Assembly: GCF_900187455.1 (NCBI RefSeq)
Contig: NZ_FYDX01000023.1
Location: 1 to 64,000, forward strand
Direction: 5' to 3'
Length of the DNA stretch: 64,000 nucleotides
Source of the DNA: Pseudomonas sp. Irchel 3E13
GTDB lineage: Bacteria; Pseudomonadota; Gammaproteobacteria; Pseudomonadales; Pseudomonadaceae
A program made the translations under genes and the position numbers. Below are positions 59,714-64,000 of this stretch, piece after piece. Within the stretch, counting starts at the first letter, position 1. The number at the start of each line of letters is the position of its first letter. The notes below the pieces were generated by a model. That model was not told the DNA's origin. It was given only the letters and a program-made list of their open reading frames with translations, and ran no database searches.

Positions 59714-59735
59714 TCGCGAGCAAGCTCGCTCCTAC
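59714..59735. repeat. REP element (single)
   Basis: TCGCGAGCAAGCTCGCTCC followed by TAC. It lies between the convergent exporter and MaoC-like genes. Confidence 0.75.
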
Positions 59736-59762
59736 GGGATAGGTGGGTGGGCGGGTGGGGCA

Positions 59763-60218
59763 TCAGCTTTTGAAGCACAGCACCTTTGACGTCAGCTTTT
59801 GCAACACCTCATCTCGCTGATTGCTGGTGATCGATTGCACTAGCACCATTCCTCGGTCCGGCTTCGATCGCGATGGATTGATCTCGAGAATGGTGCTGGT
59901 GACCTTGAGCACATCCCCCGGCCGGGTCGCCTGGGGCCAACTGATTTCCCCTCCGGCGCCAATCACGCCGCGGCCCAGCGGAAAGCTGGCGACCAGCAGT
60001 TTCATGGTCAGCGCCGCGGTGTGCCAGCCGCTGGCGGCAAGGCCCTGGAAGAAGGTGTCGCGTGCCGCCTCCGGGTCGGTATGGAAGGGCTGCGGATCGT
60101 ACTGACGGGCAAAGCGGATGATCTCTTCGGCGTCCAGCGGATAGTGGTCGCTGACAAAAACATCGCCAACCGCCAGGTCATCCAGATAGATTGGTGGCTG
60201 GATTTTTCCTGCGTCCAT
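59763..60218 (-). CDS. MaoC-like hotdog-fold dehydratase
   Basis: This is 151 aa with the single MaoC/hydratase-2 hotdog domain. The pattern DPQPFHTDPEAARDTFFQGL ASGWH supplies the catalytic Asp-x6-His hydratase motif, and GDVLKVTSTILEINPSRSKP is the second conserved strand pair. It may hydrate an enoyl-CoA or act as a related thioester enzyme. The ATG at 60216-60218 was chosen because AGAGGA lies seven bases upstream; a second ATG 12 codons earlier is possible. It is divergent from an AraC regulator. Confidence 0.88.
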   Translation of the reverse strand: MDAGKIQPPIYLDDLAVGDVFVSDHYPLDAEEIIRFARQYDPQPFHTDPEAARDTFFQGLAASGWHTAALTMKLLVASFPLGRGVIGAGGEISWPQATRPGDVLKVTSTILEINPSRSKPDRGMVLVQSITSNQRDEVLQKLTSKVLCFKS

Positions 60219-60297
60219 TTTGTTTTCCTCTGACAGGGTCTGGTCGATGTTCATCGTCCAGACTCGCGGCCCGACATTCAACCCCTGACGAGTCTTT

Positions 60298-61152
60298 ATG
60301 AGCGTTGATGCAAGCACTACCTCCGCCAGCGACTGGCTTCGCATGCGCCGCGACCAGGAGACCGGCATCGAGAGTGTGCACGCGCATTTCCAGGGTCACG
60401 CCTACGACCCCCACGACCACGACGAGATGCTGGTGGGCATCACCCAGCAGGGCGTGCAGCAGTTCAGTTGCAATCGTTCGCTGCATGTCAGCACGCCGGG
60501 GCGGGCGATGCTGATCGAGCCCGGCGCGGTTCACGACGGCCATGCGCCGGAGAAGGAAGGCTTCACCTACGCCATGCTTTACCTGCCGCAGTCCTACGTG
60601 TCGGGCATGACCGAGCGGCTTGGCCTGGGCGATGCCTCGGCGCTGCAGGCGGCGTTCCACCACACATTGACCGACGATGCGCAGTTGATCGGCGCGATCC
60701 AGCAGGCCTTCCTCGCCGTCCACCAGAACGAGGGCCGGCTGGCCCGCGACCAAGGCCTGGACCAGTTGCTCGCCAGGCTGTCCCGTCATCTGTACCTGAA
60801 GGCGCCGTCGCTGCGCCGCGATTCGCCGCTGGAGTTGCAGCGGGCCCGGGATTTTCTCCACGCGCAGATGGCCCACGACGTGAGCCTGGAAGAACTGGCG
60901 ACCTATTCCGGCGTCGACCGTTTCCGCCTGACCCGGCAATTCAAGAAAGCCTTTGGCCAATCGCCCCACGCCTATCTGGTGCGCCTGCGCCTGCGCGCGG
61001 CGCGGGCGTTGCTGGCGCAGGGCATGGCGCCGGTGGAGGTGGCGGCCGAAGTGGGCTTCGCCGACCAGAGCCACCTGGGCGTGTGGTTTCGCCGGGCGTT
61101 CCGCATGACCCCGGCGGCTTATCGGAAACAGTGCACAAACCTTACAGACTGA
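60298..61152 (+). CDS. AraC-family transcriptional regulator
   Basis: This is 284 aa. The N-terminal cupin (about 20-150) has HPHD-like residues in DPHDHDEMLVGITQQGVQQF. The C-terminal HTH pair (about 180-280) contains LEELATYSGVDRFRLTRQFK and VAAEVGFADQSHLGVWFRRA. It precedes DUF2000 and LysE genes on the same strand. AraC, DUF2000 and LysE exporter form a recurring set, so it likely controls the exporter in response to an amino acid or analogue. Confidence 0.92.
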   Translation: MSVDASTTSASDWLRMRRDQETGIESVHAHFQGHAYDPHDHDEMLVGITQQGVQQFSCNRSLHVSTPGRAMLIEPGAVHDGHAPEKEGFTYAMLYLPQSYVSGMTERLGLGDASALQAAFHHTLTDDAQLIGAIQQAFLAVHQNEGRLARDQGLDQLLARLSRHLYLKAPSLRRDSPLELQRARDFLHAQMAHDVSLEELATYSGVDRFRLTRQFKKAFGQSPHAYLVRLRLRAARALLAQGMAPVEVAAEVGFADQSHLGVWFRRAFRMTPAAYRKQCTNLTD

Positions 61153-61203
61153 ACCTGCCTCCCACTCCGATCATGGCGCCTCAGCTTTGATCTGGAGTTC
61201 CCG

Positions 61204-61611
61204 ATGTTCGATACCAAAGTCGCCATTGTCGTGCGCAATGACCTCGCCACCTGGCAGCGCCTGAATGTGGTCGCCTTCCTCTCCACCGGCATCGCCGCGG
61301 CGGCGCCGGAGGTCATGGGCCAGCCCTATGTCGATGCCGACGGCCGTCAGTACGGCAACCTGTTCGGCCAACCGATGATGATCTTCGAGGCCGATCTTGC
61401 CGGCCTGCAGAAAACCCACCGCGCCGGGCTGGAGCGGCAGTTGACGATGTCGCCGTACGTCTTCGCGATGTTCTCCACCGGCCATGACGCCGCCAACCGC
61501 GAAGTGTTCCTTGCCGAGGACCCCGCCAACCTGAATCTCGTGGGCCTGGCCCTGCGTGGGCCGAAGAAGGCCGTGGACAAGGCGATCAAGGGTCTTTCCC
61601 TGCACGGATGA
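61204..61611 (+). CDS. DUF2000 family protein
   Basis: This is 135 aa. MFDTKVAIVVRNDLATWQRL and GQPYVDADGRQYGNLFGQPM are typical of DUF2000 (peptidyl-tRNA hydrolase-like fold). Function is not established. It lies 51 bases after the AraC gene and 10 bases before the LysE exporter, with GGAG upstream. A role in handling a toxic metabolite or aminoacyl compound is a guess. Confidence 0.85.
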   Translation: MFDTKVAIVVRNDLATWQRLNVVAFLSTGIAAAAPEVMGQPYVDADGRQYGNLFGQPMMIFEADLAGLQKTHRAGLERQLTMSPYVFAMFSTGHDAANREVFLAEDPANLNLVGLALRGPKKAVDKAIKGLSLHG

Positions 61612-61621
61612 GGGCGTTCAA

Positions 61622-62242
61622 ATGAGCAGCACGACGTTATGGGCCTTCTGGGCGTTTTCGATGATTTTCGTGGTGATTCCCGGCCCGGACTGGGCCTACG
61701 CGATTGCCGCCGGTGTGCGCGGCCGGGGCGTGATGGCGGCGGTCTTCGGTTTGCTGGTGGGCTATCTGGCCCTGACCTTGGCGGTGGCCACCGGCTTTGC
61801 CGTGCTGGGCGCCAGCAGTTCGGCGTTCATCACCGGCCTGACGGTGGTCGGCGCCCTGTACTTGGGCTGGCTGGGGATTGGCCTGTTGCAGAACCCGCCG
61901 GTGCCACAGGCGGGCGCCAGCGATGCGGACGGTGTCAGCAGAACCGGGCAGTTTCTGCGCGGCACGCTGGTGAGCGGATTGAACCCCAAGGGCTTGTTGT
62001 TTTTCCTCGCCTTCGTGCCGCCCTGGACCAGTGCCCAGGCGAGCTGGAGCGTGCCGGTGCAGATCGCCGCGCTGGGCCTGGTCTACACCGCCAGTTGCGC
62101 GGTGGTGTACTCGATGGTCGGGTTGGGCGCGAGCGCCGCGCTGAAAACCCGGCCGGCGGCGGCGCGGATGATGGGGCGGCTGTCGGGCGGGGTGATGGTG
62201 GTGTTGGCGGTGGTGCTGGTGGGGGAGTTGTTCTGGGTGTGA
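61622..62242 (+). CDS. LysE/RhtB family amino acid exporter
   Basis: This is 206 aa with six membrane spans. MIFVVIPGPDWAYAIAAGVR GRG-type start carries the PGP motif of the family, and GTLVSGLNPKGLLFFLAFVP is the second conserved NPK region. It is the intact relative of the remnant at 34159. These exporters remove excess amino acids or related metabolites. It is in an operon with AraC and DUF2000. Confidence 0.92.
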   Translation: MSSTTLWAFWAFSMIFVVIPGPDWAYAIAAGVRGRGVMAAVFGLLVGYLALTLAVATGFAVLGASSSAFITGLTVVGALYLGWLGIGLLQNPPVPQAGASDADGVSRTGQFLRGTLVSGLNPKGLLFFLAFVPPWTSAQASWSVPVQIAALGLVYTASCAVVYSMVGLGASAALKTRPAAARMMGRLSGGVMVVLAVVLVGELFWV

Positions 62243-62294
62243 GGCCAGCGTCGTCGCAATAACAGTCCTTGGCAATCAAATCGCCATGTCTATA

Positions 62295-62316
62295 ATGCGA
62301 CTCACTTTCATTCGCA
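62295..62316 (+). promoter_or_regulatory. Fur-box-like inverted repeat before the sigma factor gene
   Basis: AATGCGACTCACTTTCATTCGCA includes TGCGA (62296-62300) and TCGCA (62312-62316) as inverted arms and resembles the ATGCGAAT...CATTCGC style of Fur sites before FecI-type genes. It is 12 bases upstream of the ATG, overlapping the likely promoter. Confidence 0.4.
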
Positions 62317-62327
62317 CACCTCCCGCC

Positions 62328-62861
62328 ATGACCAAATCCTCGTCCAATCCCGAACTGATCGGCGCGCTGGCCCTGCATTACGACGACCTGGTGGCTTACA
62401 TCCGGCGGCGCTTCCAGGGTTCCCAGTTCGCCCGCGAGGTGGTGCATGAGGTGTGCGTGCAATTGCTGGAGAAGCCCCCGCAGCAACCGGTGAAGCTGCC
62501 GTTCGCCTTTCTGCGCAAGGTGTCCTTCAACAAGGCCATCGATCGCCGTCGGGCGGACAGCACCCGCAACACCTGGATCGACTTCACCCCGGACGTTCCC
62601 GACTGGTATGTCCACGACCTGGACGGCGCCGCCAGCCTGGATTTCGAGCAGCAACTGCACGCCCTGCTGGCGATCATCGACGCGCTGCCGGCGCGGGCGC
62701 GGCAGGTATTTCTGCTGCACCGCATCCACGGCATGGCGCAACGGGAGATCGCCGCCGAACTGGGTATTTCCCTGAACATGGTCACCCAGCATTTCGCCCG
62801 GGCCATGCAGGCCATCGTGCGTGACTGGGAACCGGCACGCCGGGCGCTGGTGACGAAATGA
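62328..62861 (+). CDS. ECF RNA polymerase sigma factor, FecI/PvdS-like
   Basis: This is 177 aa. Region 2 (about 12-75: LHYDDLVAYIRRRFQGSQFA, FLRKVSFNKAIDRRRA) binds core polymerase and the -10 site. Region 4 (about 110-165: LDFEQQLHALLAIIDALPAR ARQVFLLHRIHGMAQREIA) has the HTH for the -35 site. It is the iron-starvation type that activates the adjacent TonB receptor gene. It overlaps the FecR gene by 4 bases (ATGA). Confidence 0.94.
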   Translation: MTKSSSNPELIGALALHYDDLVAYIRRRFQGSQFAREVVHEVCVQLLEKPPQQPVKLPFAFLRKVSFNKAIDRRRADSTRNTWIDFTPDVPDWYVHDLDGAASLDFEQQLHALLAIIDALPARARQVFLLHRIHGMAQREIAAELGISLNMVTQHFARAMQAIVRDWEPARRALVTK

Positions 62862-63700
62862 AGCCCGGCGACCCCCCCGAACAGATTCCGGACGCCGACC
62901 CGCTGGCGCCTTTCGAGCAAGCGCTGCGCAACCGTGTGCCGTCCCGCGAGGCCCTGTTGGCCGAGGCGAAGGCGCAGACTGTGCGTCAGCGCCGACGCAA
63001 GCAAACGCTGGGCGGCGGCCTGTCGTTGCTGCTGCTGGCCGGCGGTTTGTGGCTGCTCGATCCGGCGTTGTACAGCGATGACCTCCGCACCCCGGTGGGC
63101 ACGCGGGACAGCGTGCAATTGGCCGATGGCAGCGCGATCAGGCTCAACAGCGCCACCCACCTGCGCATCGAGCATCGCCTGCGCAGTCGCCAGTTCGAAC
63201 TGCTGGAAGGCGAGGCCACCTTCACCGTGGTCCACGGCCCGCAGCCGTTCATCGTCCGCAGCCAGGGTGTTGCGGTGCGCGATATCGGTACGGTGTTCAA
63301 CGTACGCAGCGACAGCCGCGGCGTCGCGGTCGCGGTGATCGAAGGCGAGGTGGAAGTGTCCGCCAAGGACGCTGCGCCGCGCCGTGTCCACGGTGGGCAA
63401 CAGTGGCTGGCGAGCGCTGCGCAAGCGGGGTCGCTCAGCGCCATCGACCCGGGCCGGGCCATCGCCTGGCAGCAGGGCAAGCTGCGTTTCGATGGCACGC
63501 CGCTGCGCGAGGTGATCGCCGACCTGCAACGCTACCGCCAGGCGCCGATTCGCCTGGTCGATCCACGGCTTGGCCAGTTGCGGGTTTCCGGCGAGTTCGA
63601 CAGCGACGCGGTGGAACCGCTGTTGGACCTGCTGCCGTCGATCCTGCCGATCAGTGTCAGCCGCGCGGCCGATGGCAGCGTGTCGATCAAGGCTCGCTAA
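62858..63700 (+). CDS. FecR-like anti-sigma/sigma regulator
   Basis: This is 280 aa. One membrane span (about 51-68) divides a short basic cytoplasmic part from a periplasmic FecR domain (about 80-200, LNSATHLRIEHRLRSRQFEL). A C-terminal STN-like segment (about 212-275) ends the protein. The N-terminal cytoplasmic region is short and lacks the clear WxxR-type sigma-binding motif usual in FecR/FpvR, so the cytosolic contact may be divergent. It transmits the signal from the receptor to the sigma factor. The start overlaps the sigma gene. Confidence 0.92.
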   Translation: MKPGDPPEQIPDADPLAPFEQALRNRVPSREALLAEAKAQTVRQRRRKQTLGGGLSLLLLAGGLWLLDPALYSDDLRTPVGTRDSVQLADGSAIRLNSATHLRIEHRLRSRQFELLEGEATFTVVHGPQPFIVRSQGVAVRDIGTVFNVRSDSRGVAVAVIEGEVEVSAKDAAPRRVHGGQQWLASAAQAGSLSAIDPGRAIAWQQGKLRFDGTPLREVIADLQRYRQAPIRLVDPRLGQLRVSGEFDSDAVEPLLDLLPSILPISVSRAADGSVSIKAR

Positions 63701-63800
63701 CGGAAAAGAGAATATTTTTCATTTCAGACCTCAACATGTGCCGGTGCTCATTCGCCATTCCCTGTGAACGTCACTTTTGATCGTGTCATTGGGGAGTCAC

Positions 63801-64000
63801 ATGAGCACCAATCCATCTTCGCGCCGCTCGCGGCTGAGCCGTCTGTCGCTGCTCACCGCAGGCATTACCCTGTCTTGCGCGCTGCACGCCCAGGATGCCC
63901 GCCACGCCGTGAACCTGCCGCCACAACCCCTGGACCAGGCGCTGAACGCCCTGGCCGGACAGACCGGCGCGCGTATCCTGTTCGCCACCGACAGCGCCGA
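63801..64000 (+). CDS. TonB-dependent siderophore receptor with STN domain (partial, cut by window end)
   Basis: Only the first 66 residues are in the window. A signal peptide (about 1-30, LSLLTAGITLSCALHAQDAR) is followed by the start of an STN (secretin/TonB short N-terminal) domain: VNLPPQPLDQALNALAGQTG. STN domains contact FecR in surface signalling, so this is the receptor partner of the sigma/FecR pair just upstream. GGGGAG lies 6 bases before the ATG. The plug and barrel lie to the right of the window. Confidence 0.93.
   Translation, partial: MSTNPSSRRSRLSRLSLLTAGITLSCALHAQDARHAVNLPPQPLDQALNALAGQTGARILFATDSA

Noticed and set aside
1..64000. CRISPR array, tRNA/rRNA genes, prophage or toxin-antitoxin loci
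   Set aside because: I looked for regular short repeats with spacers, cloverleaf sequences, and phage or TA genes and found none. Detection of ncRNA by eye is limited.

Overview
The window looks like a chromosome segment of a Pseudomonas, most likely of the P. fluorescens group. The evidence is the high GC content, the repeated 'GTAGGAGCGAGC...GCTCGCGA' REP hairpins between genes, and a gene set rich in MocR, LysR and AraC regulators, TonB receptors and ABC importers. I saw no rRNA, tRNA, CRISPR or prophage. The only mobile element is the right end of an IS3-family insertion sequence at the left edge. All gene assignments come from reading the sequence and from family knowledge; no database search was run.

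Layout, left to right. (1) 1-200: IS3 end and a REP. (2) 286-5728, minus strand: a complete stressosome-type operon. It runs RsbR, RsbS, RsbT, an RsbX-like phosphatase fused to a second anti-sigma-type ATPase domain, a histidine kinase, and a hybrid kinase with two receiver domains; most genes overlap by a few bases. (3) 5.9-13.2 kb: a methyltransferase, a MocR regulator divergent from an amino-acid/GABA-type permease, a DUF3422 membrane protein, an unknown protein and a periplasmic Cu/Zn superoxide dismutase. (4) 13.3-29.8 kb: a scavenging block. It holds a TonB receptor plus peptide-type ABC importer operon; a second TonB receptor; an acyl-CoA-dehydrogenase-like flavoprotein, 2-hydroxyacid dehydrogenase and class II aldolase set; and, divergently, two SsuA/TauA-like binding proteins and an aldo/keto reductase. 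(5) 30-33 kb: 8-oxoguanine deaminase and an NCS2 purine permease. (6) 33.5-41 kb: a GNAT acetyltransferase, a LysE relic, a four-domain rhodanese with a thiol dioxygenase, and divergently a sulfonate-monooxygenase-like flavoenzyme with a complete TctBAC transporter. The promoters of blocks 4 and 6 share the same TAAGCTAAT inverted-repeat elements, which suggests one regulon, probably sulfur limitation.

(7) 41.2-54.3 kb: a coherent catabolic island with no pathway I can name. It contains LysR, an FGGY sugar kinase, a second LysR, a flavin reductase, a ribose-type ABC importer, an SDR dehydrogenase, a luciferase-like FMNH2 monooxygenase, a split two-subunit transketolase and a LamB-like porin. 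It reads as uptake, oxidation, phosphorylation and C2-transfer of an unusual sugar or sugar conjugate, and is the best candidate for an undescribed system. (8) 54.3-62.2 kb: two SDR proteins, an MFS exporter, small unknown proteins, LysR with a PACE exporter, a MaoC-fold protein, AraC, DUF2000 and a LysE exporter. (9) 62.3 kb to the end: an ECF sigma factor, a FecR-like anti-sigma factor and the N-terminus of a TonB receptor with an STN signalling domain, cut by the window end.

The long reading frames antisense to nearly every gene are by-products of high GC and were left out. Start codons were chosen by ribosome-binding sites, operon overlaps and family N-termini.
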